Both the position numbers and the translations under genes were made by a program. The notes under the pieces are model-generated. The model saw nothing but the letters and a program-made list of their open reading frames with translations, searched no databases and was not told the DNA's origin. From the NCBI GenBank assembly GCA_010909165.1, contig MU008167.1, positions 1,538,001 through 1,602,000 of the forward strand: a stretch of DNA of 64,000 nt, in the 5' to 3' direction. Positions 22,630-35,700 of this stretch are shown here, one piece after another (position 1 is the stretch's first letter; each line of letters opens with the position of its first letter). The DNA is from Anthoceros angustus (taxonomy: Eukaryota > Streptophyta > Anthocerotopsida > Anthocerotales > Anthocerotaceae).

Positions 22630-23068
22630 CAGGGTGTCATTTTGACCGAGTACTATCTCAGTCCCCGGGACCGCCTAGCCTGGCTAGGCTCGGTCCCGGA
22701 CCGAGGAGGGACCGTGCCTTTTTGCGGCCCTTGGTCACTAAATATAATAAATATTAAATAAATAATTTATAACTAATAATATAAAAGACTGCAGACTGCG
22801 GAATCCGCAGACTACAGCCCAGCCGGCAAACTGCAGACTGTGTCCATGATAAGATGGGTCCATGTGTCCATAATAAATATAAATTTTTGGATATAAAATT
22901 AAGTAATTTATTAATTTTAAACCGAAACTTTTATGAATCTTCGGTCCCCGAGGGTAATAGGGGAATGAGGGTGGGGACCGGACTCCTGAAGAACCTCCGG
23001 TCCCATGTTTGTTTTAACACATGCCGGGACCAGGACCGAGCTTGGGACGGGGTCAAAATGACACCCTG
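22630..23068. mobile_element. hAT-type MITE (439 bases)
   Basis: The terminal inverted repeats are CAGGGTGTCATTTTGACC at 22630 and its exact reverse complement ending at 23068. Flanks are ATGCAGGG (22622-22629) and ATGCAGGA (23069-23076), an 8-base target duplication with one mismatch. CAGGG ends and 8-base duplications are characteristic of hAT transposons. The interior is non-coding with subterminal GGTCCCGGACCG-type words. It sits about 360 bases upstream of the polyubiquitin ATG. Confidence 0.85.
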
Positions 23069-23597
23069 ATGCAGGAGGGAGAAATGGGTCGATGCTTGAG
23101 GCAAATATGTAGTATGTAAGCTATCTGTGCTCGCGACCTGGGTATCTTTAGGCATGACTGATTAAGTTCTGTGGTACAATCCTCTTCCACTATCTAGGCG
23201 GCGTATTTTTTTAACACTTCAGTGCTTGTGGTACGATATAATGCTATTGTTGAGAAGCCTTGAAAAGTGCCTCGGGAATGTCCAAGGTAGAAGTAAAAAA
23301 TATTTGCTATTTATAGTTCTAATGAATTAGGCAAAGGGCTAATGCAAGTTTCTAACATATCAAACATATGTATTTGTAGTCTAAGGTTTCTACTGTTTTA
23401 GATGTAAAAAATATGTACTTGTAGTCTAAGGTTTCTATTGTTTTAGATGTCAATTAATGTAATTTATTTCTTCTTCAATTTCAACTGCAACAAACTTCCA
23501 CCCACTACCTATTGGTTGCAACAGACTTATGTACCAAGTGGGTTGAGGTTGCAACAGATTTACCTACCAATTGGGTCGAGGTATAGCGCTTCTAGTA

Positions 23598-23715
23598 TTA
23601 TCATGGTTCATCACGAGGTCGTTACTCGCTTTGGATGCCCATATGAAGTCATTTCTATCATGGTTCATCACCAGGCCATTACTCGCTTTGGATGCCCATA
23701 TGAAGCCATTTCTAA
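23598..23715. repeat. Tandem duplication of about 59 bases
   Basis: The unit TATCATGGTTCATCAC followed by TTACTCGCTTTGGATGCCCA and ATATGAAG occurs twice in a row with a few substitutions. Just before it, GCAACAGACTTATGTACCAA and GCAACAGATTTACCTACCAA form another degenerate pair. Confidence 0.75.
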
Positions 23716-24515
23716 CTAGTGTCGTAAATTCATAAATGTTGTGGTGAAGAATGTTCTTTTTGAAGCATAGGGAGCTGACATACCTCCTTCCATCCGGTGA
23801 CAAACGGCAAAATTGAGAGCACGAATAAGACAGCCAAAACGAATTAATCCTAAACGCATTGTAACTAACCACCTATACGACGTCCTAGTTTTTGAGAGTC
23901 TGCATGCATCATTTGTGCTACCCAAGGACCCTCTTAAAACCTGTCCGTTTCTGAAACTTTGTGTAATTGTGTTCACTCACTTTGTGACTACTTGCAAGAC
24001 TGATGAATGCCTAGCACTTTTTTTTCCGTGAATTTTTGGTTGATTTTAAAAAATAAAGGTGATAAACAAGGACAGAAGAATGAGTTATAATCTCTCATGG
24101 AAACCCAACAACCTAAACAAGAAATCTAGGCCAGCGGCAAAATTGGCGATGGAAGGTTTTGTCATCCGCGAACACTACATGTTCTGAAGAGAGTGATTTG
24201 TCGCCAGATCCTCCCCTCCATCGAGGTCAAGGGTTTGGTGATCAAATCATTGTCAAGAAACTGTTGAATTTGCACATAAGTCGTTGTAGCCAGAGGATGA
24301 CCTCCAATATCTTGCAAGTAGAGATTTTCATTCCAGAGAAGAAGCATTACCGGGTGCTGACTCTCTACATTGCGGGACTTTCCATTTCAACACACCTCAA
24401 CACTGTACAAGACAAAGAGATTGAAACATCTGATGGATACAAAAGATCATATCTTACGACTTGTCTCTAAAAGGATTAACATGTGACTATATGTATTAGG
24501 GAACGGATGCACAAA

Positions 24516-24579
24516 GGGGCATCACGGCCGAGAATGGTCGAGGCCGTTAGGTCGAGACCATTCTAGGCCGTGACGCCCC
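24516..24579. repeat. Near-perfect inverted repeat
   Basis: The left arm, starting GGGGCATCACGGCC, pairs with the right arm ending GGCCGTGACGCCCC, leaving a short loop and two or three mismatches. A second, slightly eroded copy lies near 32245-32302 within the duplicated host segment. Confidence 0.7.
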
Positions 24580-24722
24580 GAGTCTTTCATTCAAATTCAA
24601 AATGATGACAAGGTTAAGTTATTATATGATTTTGTCCTTATATTTCTTTTGGAGTTGGTCTGATTCTTTGCTTTTGGCATATTTCGAACCCATCGACTAA
24701 AGATGCAATTTCAACCACCAGT

Positions 24723-25060
24723 ATGGGAAGTCTTACAATTCCACATTTCAATATTGATAATGCATTGGCCTCGAAATGTGCCATTGTGCCAAGTGATTGT
24801 GATGAGACGTCTGAAGTGCAACAGGATAGAAATGTGGTCATATTATCTCTGGATGTGGTATTGCAAAATGAGATTGGCAATGGCAATTCAAGCAGTTTTG
24901 AGCAGCGTCTTGCTGATATCTCGCGAGAACGGAAGTTAGAGTGTAATAGACAAAAACAGGAAAGAGAGTTGCAACGGCAAAAAGATATAGAGGCACTGAT
25001 TGAGAGGCAAAGGCGTAAAGCTGTTGAACTACGAGTGTCCAAACAAACAGCAAAAGCTCT
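24723..25060 (+). pseudogene. Coiled-coil host gene, part left of the CACTA insertion
   Basis: The frame reads MGSLTIPHFNIDNALASK, then VILSLDVVLQNEIGN, then a long charged coiled coil (SFEQRLADISRERKLE, QERELQRQKDIEALIERQ, RRKAVELRVSKQTAKAL), where the transposon begins. Joining base 25060 to base 60228 (one TCT kept) restores the frame, so 60228-60660 is its continuation. The protein family is not recognised. Upstream, 24159-24470 is another open frame of unknown nature. Part of this region (about 24235-24878) is copied, circularly permuted, at 32069-32693. Confidence 0.7.
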
Positions 25061-25084
25061 CACTACTAGGAAACCATGCCCTTT
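25061..25084 (+). repeat. CACTA left terminal inverted repeat
   Basis: 24 bases, exactly complementary to 60201-60224. Preceded by TCT. Confidence 0.93.
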
Positions 25085-25109
25085 GCTAACGTCTGTTTTT
25101 TAGAGAGAT

Positions 25110-25470
25110 GAGAGAGCGGAGCACCTGTTCGTTTTACTACAGGGCTTTATTTGCCGAATTATTCTCCTGAAGTATACAACTAGACTTTACAACATGGGTT
25201 GCGGTGTTTTACTACGGTTGGGTTTCGCCGCGACTCAATCGATTACGTGGCGTGGGCGAAAGTCTCTTAATACGAAGGCAATTTTGGATCACAACAAGAT
25301 AGAAAACTTTACTACGCAAGTATGGAATTTACTACCTAGAGTTTTACTGGTGGGTTAGTTTTTTCAGGTTTAGAAGTGTTTTACAGTGAAAGTTTACCTT
25401 TTCCTAAGACTCTTATTTACTATCCAGCTATATTTTTTTACTACATGCGTGGATTTACAACGGGCTGTCT
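25110..25470. repeat. CACTA left subterminal repeats
   Basis: Degenerate TTTTACTAC, TTTACAAC and TTTACTACG words recur across this stretch, matching those at the right end. In CACTA elements such motifs are usually transposase-binding sites. Confidence 0.7.
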
Positions 25471-28400
25471 TTTACTAAGTTATCAAAAGCATTACAAAGA
25501 TGGCTTTTTGAATTTTTAGGTTGCCACAAACCCTAATTTGCACACCCTATATATGCTCACACTAATGGGGTTTGGGCCAAAACGCGCCTTTATGGCATCC
25601 CATAGAAGGCGCATGGTCGTCGCTCATCCACCCATGTGAGTATCCCGGCCCACGAGCATCAATTCCAAAGATTGAATCTATCTCAAAGGCAACGGCCCAC
25701 TACCATGAACCGCATGCGGAACTCTGGAAACTCTGTTTCGGGGACAGCCTGAACAATTCTATGGGCGTCCTCTGCGCTCACGATGGTGTCGCGTGGGGTA
25801 GTTGACCGAACCGCCCATGCGTGATCAAAGGTGGCGCGGATGGTGGCCTCATCGGCAGCAGTATTCGGCCATCCATCTCGGAGATCTCGCCAGCGCCGCG
25901 CCATCGATGCTTAATATCACAACCACAAAACTTGGAAAACCCCGAAAAGCATTCACATATGGGACTAATGGCGATTAGGTTTTGGGGAGTCGCGATCGGG
26001 TTGGACAGGCGACACCAAGGCGCGGCCATGGTTAAAGACATGGCGAGGCATCGATGCCGGCTCATGGCGAGGCACAAGCATATCCCTCGGCTCATGGCCA
26101 TGGCATGCAAGTCCTCGCCCTCGCATATGGTCGCCCTTCCGCGCCTCAAAACAACCCCGTACACATGTAGATACGCAAGAGGTGCATCCATGCCAACCAG
26201 AATCAACAGCGAAAATTGTCGCCATGTGAAGGAAATTGGGACATGCTCACCGTAATTCGCTCCAAACTTTGAGTTCGCAGACGCCAATCAGAATCGCGTA
26301 AGCTTAACCTACACCCAACGATGCGGCGGGAGGCGGTGGCCCCTTCTTATGGCTTGGACCGCCAATGGCTCATCGCCACGTGTCTTGATTAGGCAGGCGT
26401 TTCAATGCTACATTGAGCGGCATGCCGACACGTGGTCTATGCACGCGCGTGCTTCTTAGAGAACTCGAGTGGTCAAATACACCGATCGTGGTCAAAGCTT
26501 CCAGACATACAATGGCTCCATTAAAAGAGTTTCCTTGATTGCCTTATAAGTGGATTTCCTTTCCTTGGGTCTCGGGGTTTCCATGGAATATCCCATTTTA
26601 CCATGGTCGATAGTATAGGTTATATTCTAGGATTACCGAGGCGAGGACAAGCGATAGGGTTCACAGGCCTCAAGCGTTGAAAACGCGAGCTGATCGATGC
26701 CCTTACCCATGGCCCGAGGACAAAAAATAATTAAGGTTCCTTGGCCTTGGCGCTGAGAACGCGACCGAGATCATGCCCTTTTCCATGGCTCAAGGACAAT
26801 ATAAAACTACATACGATAAATACAAGCAAACGGAATTCAAACGGCAAGAAAGCGGTGGATGTAGGGATGGTATCTGGCGAACTCACTGCGACCACGCTCC
26901 CGCCAAAACCCCAAAACCCTAAGCGGCAGCGAACCGCGGGCGGGTCTACTCGATTGATGTCGATTACGTTGGTAGAGATAACAGCCAGCTACAATTATGG
27001 TTATAAGGGCACTTGGCAAAACAAAGCAGGCGAGGGATTGAAGCCACATCACCCTCTTTTGGAGACTTTAGGACTTAGGGTAAGGATGCAAGTTTTATAG
27101 CGATCGCGTTCTTCTCCATTTCAAGCTTCAAGTATGGGCATGCCGTTCTTTCCATTGCTCTTGTTAATCACAACCAACCATGGGTCCAGATGCCAAAATC
27201 GCAGAAGATCGAGTTGCGCGCAGAGCGAACAAGGACACTCGATGGGCGGTGGCAGCTTGCCGGAGATCTTTGCTTTGGAGGCAAGCTGTGGAGGGATGAC
27301 CGGTGCGGACCCAAAGTTGGTTGCGCTTGACAAGAACACGGATGTGGCCAATTTACTCGGACCAACCCCAGAGATTAAAGGGCACTGGCGGAAGGTTAAA
27401 GAATCACGGAAGATGTCTATGTCTCAGAGGAACACGAGGATGTAGAGCTCACAAAGCGGGCTTCAAGGAGGCTGGGGTTTCGCGCGAACGGGCAATGGGA
27501 AAAAGGGATGCATCCCGGGTGTCCTTGATGGCGAGGTTTAGGTTGCGATGGCCATGGAAGAGCGTGGAGTAGCCAAGATGGCGCGAGCAAGCGTGGCCGT
27601 GGGTTCTCACATGTTCCAGTCGCGGCCCAAAAACCGGCCGCCACCGCTAAGGCAAAGGCCGCCGAGTGCTCGAGCTTGAATGATGATGTGGGGCGTGAGG
27701 CATGGTATGCGGACAAGGTTTCGATGAGGATGCCGTGGACGAGGAGCGTCCGCTGGGGAAGACGCCGAGTCCGATTCACATCGACGAAGAAGGGCGCCGC
27801 AAGTGAAGCAAACAAGCGGATCTATGCCCGGGCGTTACGGACGATGTCGATTTCACGTGCAGATGGGTTCGCCACGGAATCACAAGCAACACAACCGGTT
27901 TCGCGGATGCGACAGAGGTTACCCTCGGCAACCACGATGCCTTGATTGAGAATGATGGGGGCTGGAGACCGATGCTCCACCGAACTTTGAGAACGAAGCA
28001 CATGGCGCGAATGCCGTACTGCATACCCTAAAAACCAATCGAATTCATTCGCCATGTGAAGGCCGAACCACGAGAACCCCGTCAAGATGCATCTGAGCCT
28101 ACCAATTCTAATAAAGTTGAATGCTGAATATCCGGATGCGGTGGCTTCATTGGGGAATGCCGCAATGTGGAGGAAAATGTGGACACCCTTCCAATCGAAT
28201 GTCGTGATGTAGAAGAATGCATACACCATTCCACCAATGCCGCGATGTGGAGGTGAAGGGAAAGAGAGGCCCAAAGCGGAAGAGGGTTCACGATATTCGT
28301 CACGGCTTCCTTCACATCTGCACTTTGGTAAGCACGCTAGTTTGTAGCTCTTGTTATGGTTTTATTGTAAGAGAATGGTGGCCGTGCGTGGAATTAAATT

Positions 28401-29427
28401 TCATCCCGTTTCACGCCTTGTCGCTTCAAGCCTTGTCGTTTAAGCCTCAGCTTGTGCGAAATACCATGATAATGCCACGCTCACGACCATCAAACCCGTT
28501 AACGTTGTCATTGTGCTAAGCTTTGTTTGAAGACCGAATTAGGCCGATTAAACTCTAACTTTACCGTGTCATAGTACTAATCTTGCTGCAACTCCTCGTG
28601 TTTTTCGTGGTTTTATATACCAAGAGAGTCCCTCATTCATACCCATGAAGGATGAGTCCATTTTGCGGTCCGGTACATATGCAATCCACTCATATATCCC
28701 TTTTGAAACAAACAGGCGCCACCCCCTTCATGTTGAGGCGTGTATCGTGCAAACTATGACTGGGCCATGGGAGTTTCAGCCTATTGTCTTGCGCTTTTGA
28801 GCACTAATTTGAAGTATTGGAGGAACAATGTTAGAAAGGAGGCCGTTATTTTTGCGGGGAAGAAGTCTAACCCCGATGTCCCGAAGGTGTGAAGCAAGAG
28901 TATTGGGATGTGTTTTTGAAGGAGGAGCAAGACAAGATAAGCGGAGTTGTGGCCCCTACAAGAAAACCGGGCGCCATGAGCGGGATGAAGGAGGTAGGAA
29001 GCAATACATATTCTTGCTTTGGATATGGTGGTCGGGGTTTCTGCAGAGGTTTAGAGCAAAGTATGAGGGAACCAAGGCCGGATGAGATAAAGGTGAGGTA
29101 GCAATCATGGGTCTTGGCTGTCGAGAGTGTTTTGGAGGGAGTCCAAAACCGATGCCGAGTTGGGTCCGCAGTTAGCAAATGGGAGAATGAGAAGGCTATT
29201 GTGGTGTGGGACATTGTAAACGATCTAGTCTCTCAAACCCCTCATAAAATGTGCCCAAGTGAATTTTTTGTTTTTTAGTCGAGTGTGAAAATAAGTCGAG
29301 ACGGTAGTTGGGGATATTCATAGTAAAATGTCCTTGGCCTATGGAGTTCTTTTTGTTTTATTGCCTAGGTTAGAAATAAATGGTCCGGAATTTGGTGTTC
29401 CTTGGCCCATGGACTCGGAATGTTCCT
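25290..29427. repeat. CACTA left arm, first copy of a duplicated block
   Basis: This block, from CACAACAAGATAGAAAACTT to the start of an LTR, is repeated at about 32782-36875 with many small indels. Within it, 28030-29427 is additionally repeated at 29420-30830. The block ends with about 213 bases of gypsy LTR (from TGTAAACGATCTAG at 29215) and then jumps back at CCTAAAAA. Confidence 0.8.
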
Positions 29428-30110
29428 AAAAACCAACGTATTGGCGAATTTCGCCATGTGAAGGCGAACCACGAGAACCTCGCTGCATCTGAGAGCCTGC
29501 CAATTCTAACAGTTGAATGCTGAATATCCGGATGCGGTGGCTTCATTGGGGAATGCCGCAATGTGGAGGAAAATGTGGACACCCTTCCAACGAATGTCGT
29601 GATGTAGAAGGCGATGCGGACACCATTCCACCAATGCCGCGATGTGGAGGTGAAGGGAAAGAGAGGCCCAAAGCGGAAGAGGGTTCACGATATCGTCACT
29701 TCCTTCACATTCTGCACCCTTTGGTAAGCACGCTAGTTTGTAGCTCTTGTTATGGTTTTATTAGAGAGATGGTGGCGTGTGTGGAATTAAATTTCATCCC
29801 GTTTCACGCCCTTTGTTTCAAGCCTTCTGTTTCAAGCCTTTTTGTTTAAACGACCATGATACCACCACGTTCGACCATCAAACTAACGTTGTCATTGCTA
29901 AGCTTTGTTTGAAGAGATTAGGGATTAAACTCTAACTTTGTTGGTGTCATAGTACTAATCTTGCAACTCCTCGTGTTTTCGGGGTTTATATACCAAGAGA
30001 GTCCCTCATTCATACCCATGAAGGAGTCCATTTTGCGGTCCGGTACATATGCAATCCACTCATATATCCCTTTTGAAACAAACAGGCGCCACCAGACTTC
30101 ATGTTGAGGC

Positions 30111-30557
30111 GTGTATCGTGCAAACTATGGTGGGCCATGGGAGTTTCAGCCTATTGTCTTGCAGTTTTTGAGCACTAATTTGAAGTATTGGAGGAACAAT
30201 GTTAGAAAGGAGGCCCGTTATTTTTTGCAGGGGAAGAAGTCTAACCCCCAGTATGTCCCGAAAGGTGTGAAGCAAGAGTATTGGGATGTGTTTTTGAAGG
30301 AGGAGCAAGACAAGATAAGCGGAGTTGTGGCCCCTAGTCAGCAAAAACTGGCTGCCATGAGCAGGATGAAGGAGGTAGGAAGCAATACATATTCTTGCTT
30401 TGGATATGGTGGTCAGAAGGGGTTTCTGCAGAGGTTTAGAGCAAAGTACAGTAGGGAACCAAGCCTGGATGAGATAAAGGCTGTAGGTAGCAATCATGGG
30501 TCTTGGCTTTCGAAGCTGAGAGTGTTTTGGAGGGAGTCCAAAACCGGACAGAGTTAG
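30111..30557 (+). CDS. CACTA-borne open frame of unknown function
   Basis: This is the best preserved of three copies (others near 28750-29210 and 36190-36660). It reads GPWEFQPIVLQFLSTNLKYW, KGVKQEYWDVFLKEEQDKIS, NTYSCFGYGGQKGFLQRF and ends WRESKTGQS. After the stop, WEKEKAIVVWD follows, and across the gypsy array the frame resumes at 59221 as DMLKEAGYLTDECDGKIMEA, then DDGWMVRIIFPQIGEG. So the gypsy array interrupts this unit. I do not recognise the family; it may be transposon-encoded or a captured host gene. Confidence 0.5.
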   Translation: MYRANYGGPWEFQPIVLQFLSTNLKYWRNNVRKEARYFLQGKKSNPQYVPKGVKQEYWDVFLKEEQDKISGVVAPSQQKLAAMSRMKEVGSNTYSCFGYGGQKGFLQRFRAKYSREPSLDEIKAVGSNHGSWLSKLRVFWRESKTGQS

Positions 30558-32068
30558 GTCCATGAGTTGGGGCAAATGGGAGAAGGAGAAGGCTATTGTG
30601 GTGTGGGACATTGTAAGCGATCTAGTCTCTAAACCCTGTTGTGCCTTACAGAGTGAATTTTTTGTTTTTGGTGAGTGGTGTGAAAATAAGTCGATTAGTT
30701 GGGGATATTCATAGTAAAATGTCCTTGGCCTATGGAGTTCTTTTTGTTTTATTGCCTAGGTTAGGAAAATAAATGGTCCGGAATTTGGTGTTCCTTGGCC
30801 CATGGACTCGGAATGTTCCCTAAAAGTCTATATATGTGAGATAGGGGGTTTGGAATAATTAGAGTCTATAAGTTGGGGTCGACAACGGCGGTAGCCGAAT
30901 GAGTGTGAGGTTGTGGATTGGGATGAAAGCCGAGAGGTTTAACAGAGTAGGGGAACCGGGAAACTTAACCCTAGGAAATGATGTAATCCCGCTCAAACAA
31001 CGGAGCGCAACGGCGGCCGGACGGAGCGAGCGGCGGAGCGCGACGACGCTGAAGCGCACGTCGAGGAGCCGTGGTCCGGGGCACCGTGATCCAGGAGGGC
31101 GAGGCGCAACGACGGGGAAGAGCTCCGAACCCCGCCGACATCGCGAGGCGCGACGCAGGAGGAGGAGGCGCGACGCCGCGCCTCCGAGGAGGTAGGAACC
31201 GAGACCGACCTCCGTGAAATTCGCAGAGGTGGCGTTGGTTGTGGCGCGAGACCAGAAGACCGTGAGAGGATGGCGCCAAGGTCACCACCAAAATTGTGCC
31301 CAATGGCCGAACATGGATCATTGGAAAGTTCTGAGGGAGTGAAGGAGGCTGAGCTGGGTTTCATGGAAGAGCGGTGGAATTACATGAAACAGGGCCGGGA
31401 GTGTGCGTCACACAGAAGGACAAAGGCGGGGGATTTAGAAGCCAGGATTGGGACACAGGTGGTTAGAAGGGTGTATGGGCGGCAAGGAGGAGGCGGCGGT
31501 TGGTGATGGAGCTCAGAAAAGAAGCACTGCCCAGTTAAAGCGGGCGTGGTCGAACCCAACGGGTGGTTGGAGGGATTTGGTGATTGATGGGTCAGCGGTG
31601 GCTCCTATGTTTCCTGCAAGAAGCGGGATTATTTGTCGACCACTTGTTCCTTCATGAAGTGGTCAAGGGGCGAAGATCGATTGAAGAGTTGAATTCTCTT
31701 GACAAGTTGTGTGAAGAGAGGTGGAGATTGTAGCCTCCCTCCACATGTGGGCCGGTTAGGGAGGTGAAATGGAAGGCGGAGGAGCCCAAGGAGGAAAAAT
31801 CGGATAGGAGTCGGTGGCGGCAGGCGATTCGGAGGAGGAGAAGGAAATTCCCACCGGAAAAGGAGGAAGACCGGGGTGAAAGGCATCGGGCGAAAGGTGA
31901 AGGCGGATCGCGTCACCGGTCAGCAGGCGCTTCTGAAAGCCAAGCGGGTTGGAGGTGGCAGAGGAGGCGCGATCCGAGGACAATTTTCGACTGGATGCGG
32001 ATGATGAATCAACTCCGGAGGGTTTAGGGGCGACCTCGAGGCGGACCCTCCTCATGGGAAGAGATTTT

Positions 32069-32693
32069 CATTCCAGAAGAAGCATTAAGGTCCGACTCTC
32101 ACATTGGACTTTCCATTTCAACACACCTCAACCTTTGTACAAGACAAAGAGATTGAAACATCGATGGATACAAAGATCATATCTACGACTTGTCTCTAAA
32201 AGGATTAACATGTGACTATATGTATTAGGGAACGGATGCAAAGAGCATCACGGTAGAGAATGGTCGAGGCCGTTAGGTCGACCATTCTAGGCCGTGACGC
32301 CCGAGTCTTTCATTCAAATTCAAAATGATGACAAGGTTAAGTTATTATATGATTTTGTCCTTATATTTCTTTTGAGTTAGTCCGATTCTTTGCTTTTGGC
32401 ATATTTCGAACCCATCGACTAAAGATGCAATTTCAACCACCAGTATGGGAAGTCTTACAATTCCACATTTCAATATTGATAATGCATTGGCCCCTCAGTT
32501 GCAGGCCATTGTGCCAAGTGATTGTGATGAGACGTCTGAAGTGCAACAGGATAGAAATGTGGTCATATTATCTCTGGATGTGGTATTGCAAAATGAGATT
32601 GGTGATCAAATCATTGTCAAGAAACGTTGAATTTGCACATAAGTCACAGCGGAGGATGACCTCCAATATCTTGCAAGTAGAGATTTTCAAGGG
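32069..32693 (+). repeat. Circularly permuted copy of host sequence inserted in an LTR
   Basis: Sequence equivalent to 24331-24878, then 24235-24331, is placed inside an LTR copy. Both outer junctions fall on AGAGATTTTCA, a word shared by host gene and LTR. The inner junction falls on TTGG. The LTR resumes exactly where it was left. Confidence 0.8.
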
Positions 32694-32781
32694 ACTCCAG
32701 CAGAGGTGGATGCAACCAATTGGTGAGGTGCGCACCGGGAGGAAAGTTCTCGACGGAGGATGGCGTCGGGCGTGGGGCCGC

Positions 32782-35700
32782 CACAACAAGATAGAAAACT
32801 TTACTACGCAAGTATGGAATTTACTACCCGAGTTTTACCGGTGGGTTAGTTTTTCGTGTTTAGAAGTGTTTCTGGAAAGTTTACCTTTTCCTAAGACTCT
32901 TATTTACTATCCAGCTATATTTTTTACTACATGCCCGGATTTACAACGGGTCTTTTACTAAGTTATCAAAAGCATTACAAGATGGCTTTTTGCGAATTTT
33001 TAGGTTGCCACAAACCCTAATTTGCACACCCTATATATGCTCACACTAATGGGGTTTACAAACGCGCCTTTATGGCATCCCATAGAAGGCGCATGGTATG
33101 TCGCCGTCATCCACCCATGTGAGTATCCCGGCCCACGGCATGCATCAATTCCAAAAGATTGAATCTATCTCCGAAAGGCAACGCCCACTACCATGAACCG
33201 CATGCGAACTCGAAACTCGTTTGGGACAGCTGAACAATTCTATGGGCGTCCTCTGCGCTCACGATGTGTCGCGCGGGGGTAGTTGACCGAACCGCCCATG
33301 CGTGATCAAAAGGGCGCGGATGGTGGCCTCGACCGCAAAGGTATTCCGCCATCCATCTCCGGAGATCTCGCTCAGCGCCGCCATCGATGCTTGTTAATCA
33401 CAACCACAAAACCGAAAACCCCGAAAAGCATTCACATATGTCGACTAATGGCGATTAGGTTTTGGGGAGTCGCGATCGGGTTGCGACATGTGCGACCAAG
33501 GCGCGCCATGGTTAAAGACATGGCGAGATGTGCCGCGGCTCATGGCCGAGGCACAAGCATATCCCTCGGCTCATGGCCATGGCGCGCAAGTCCCTCGATA
33601 TGGTCGCCCGCCGCCTCAAAACAACCCCGTACACATGTAGATACGCAAGAGGGTGCATCCATGCCAACCAATCAATAAGCAAAATTGTCGCCATGTGAAG
33701 GGAAATTGGGACATGCTCACCGTAATTCGCTCCAAAACTTGAGTTCGCACGCCAATCAGAATCGCCCCGTGGCTTAACTTACACCCAACGATGCGAAGGG
33801 GAGGCGGTGGCCCTTCTTATGGCTTGGACCGCCAATGGCTCATCGCCACGTTCGCTAGACAGCGTTCAATGCTACATTGAACGCATGCCGACACGTGGTC
33901 TATGCAGCGTGCTTCTTAGAGAACTCGAGTGGTCAAATACACCGAGTGGTCAAAGCTTCACACGCATACACAATGGCTCCATTAAAAGAGTTTCCTTGAT
34001 GCCTTATAAGTTTGGATTTCCTTTCCTTGGGTCTCGGGGTTTCCATGGAATATCCCATTTTACCATGGTCGATAGTATAGGTTATATTCTAGGATTACCG
34101 AGGCCCGAGGACAAGCATAGGGTTCCGGCCTCAAGCGTTGAAAGCAGCGAGGCGCGATGCCTTACCCATGGCCCGAGGACAAAAAATAATTAAGGTTCCT
34201 TGGCCTTGCTGAGAACGGCGACCAGATCAAGGTCTTTCCCATGGCTCAAGGACAATATAAAACTACATACGATAAATACAAGCAAACGGAATTCAAACGG
34301 CAAGAAAGCGGTGGATGTAGGGATGGTATCCGCGAACTCACTGCGACCACGCTTCCCGCCAAAACCCCAAAACCCTAAACGGCAGCGAACCGCCGGGCGG
34401 GTCTACTCTTGATGTCGACACGTTGGTAGAGATAATGTGCCAGCTACAATTGGGGTTACTGAGGGCACTTGGCGCATAAACGCAGACGAGGGATTGAAGC
34501 CACATCAGCCCTCTTTTGGAGACTTTAGGACTTAGGGTAAGGATGCAAGTTTTATAGCGATGCGTTCTTCCATTTCAAGCTTCAAGTATGGGCATGCCGT
34601 TCTTTCCATTGCTCTTGTTAATCACAACCAACCATGGGTCCAGATGCCAAAATCGCAGAAGATCGAAAGGCGCGCAGAGAACAAGGACACTCGGCGGCTG
34701 GCGACGGTGGCAATGGTTGCCGGAGATGCCGCCGTGGAGGCAACGTGGAGGGATGACCGTCCGGACCCAAAGTTGGTTGCGCTTGACAAGAACTCGGATG
34801 TGGCCAATTTACTCGGACCAACCCCGAGATTAAAGGGCACTGGCGGAAGGTTAAAGAATCACGGAAGATGTCTATGTCTCAGGGGAACATGAGGATGTAG
34901 AGCTCACAAAGAAACGGGCTTCGAGGCTCGGGTTTCTGGCGCGAACGGGCAATGGAAAAAGAAAAGGATGCATCCCACGGTGTCCTTGATGGCGTGTTTA
35001 GGTTGCGGCGGCCATGGAAGAGCGTGGAGTAGCCAAGATGGCGCGAGCAAGCGTGGCCGTGGGTTCTCACATGTTGTTCAGTCGCGCGCCCAAAACCCGT
35101 GGCCGCCACCGCTAAGGCAAAGGCCGCCAGTGCTCGAGCTTGAATGATGATGTGGGGCGGAGGCATGGTATGCGGACAAGGTTTCGATGAGGATGCCGTG
35201 GACGAGGAGCGCCCGCTTCGAGGAAGACGCCGAGTCCGATTCACATCGACGAAGAAGGCGCCGCAGTGAAGCAACAAGCCGGATCTATGCCCCGGGCGTT
35301 ACGATGTCCGATTTCACGTGCGCAATGGGTTGGGCTTTAATCAAGCAACACAACTGCCCGCAGATGCGACAGAGGTTACCTCGGCAACCACGATGCCTTG
35401 ATTGAGAATGATGGGGGCTGGAGACCGATGCTCCACCGAACTTTGAGAACGGCACATGGCGCAGAATGCCGTGTACCGCATAAACCCTAAAAACCAATCG
35501 TGTGGGCGAATTTCGCTCGCCATGTGAAGGTCAGAACCACGAGAACCTCATCAAGATGAGCCTCCAATTCTAACAAAAGTTGAATGCTGAATATCCGGAT
35601 GCAGTGTGGCTTCATTGGGGAATGCCGCAATGTGGAGGAAAATGTGGACACCTTCCAATCGAATGTCGTGATGTAGAAGAATGCATACCATTCCACCAAT

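Larger units (their letters stand above)
29420..32787. repeat. Second copy of 28.0-29.4 kb continuing into a partial LTR copy
   Basis: 29420-30611 repeats 28030-29214. From TGTAAGCGATCTAG at 30612 a gypsy LTR copy runs to 32787. It is interrupted at 32069-32693 by host-gene sequence, and then switches to CACTA left-arm sequence at the shared word CACAACAAG. Confidence 0.75.

Noticed and set aside
24159-24470. Separate gene left of the coiled-coil frame
   Set aside because: No recognisable domain; it may be an upstream exon or part of an old transposon, so it was not called as a gene.
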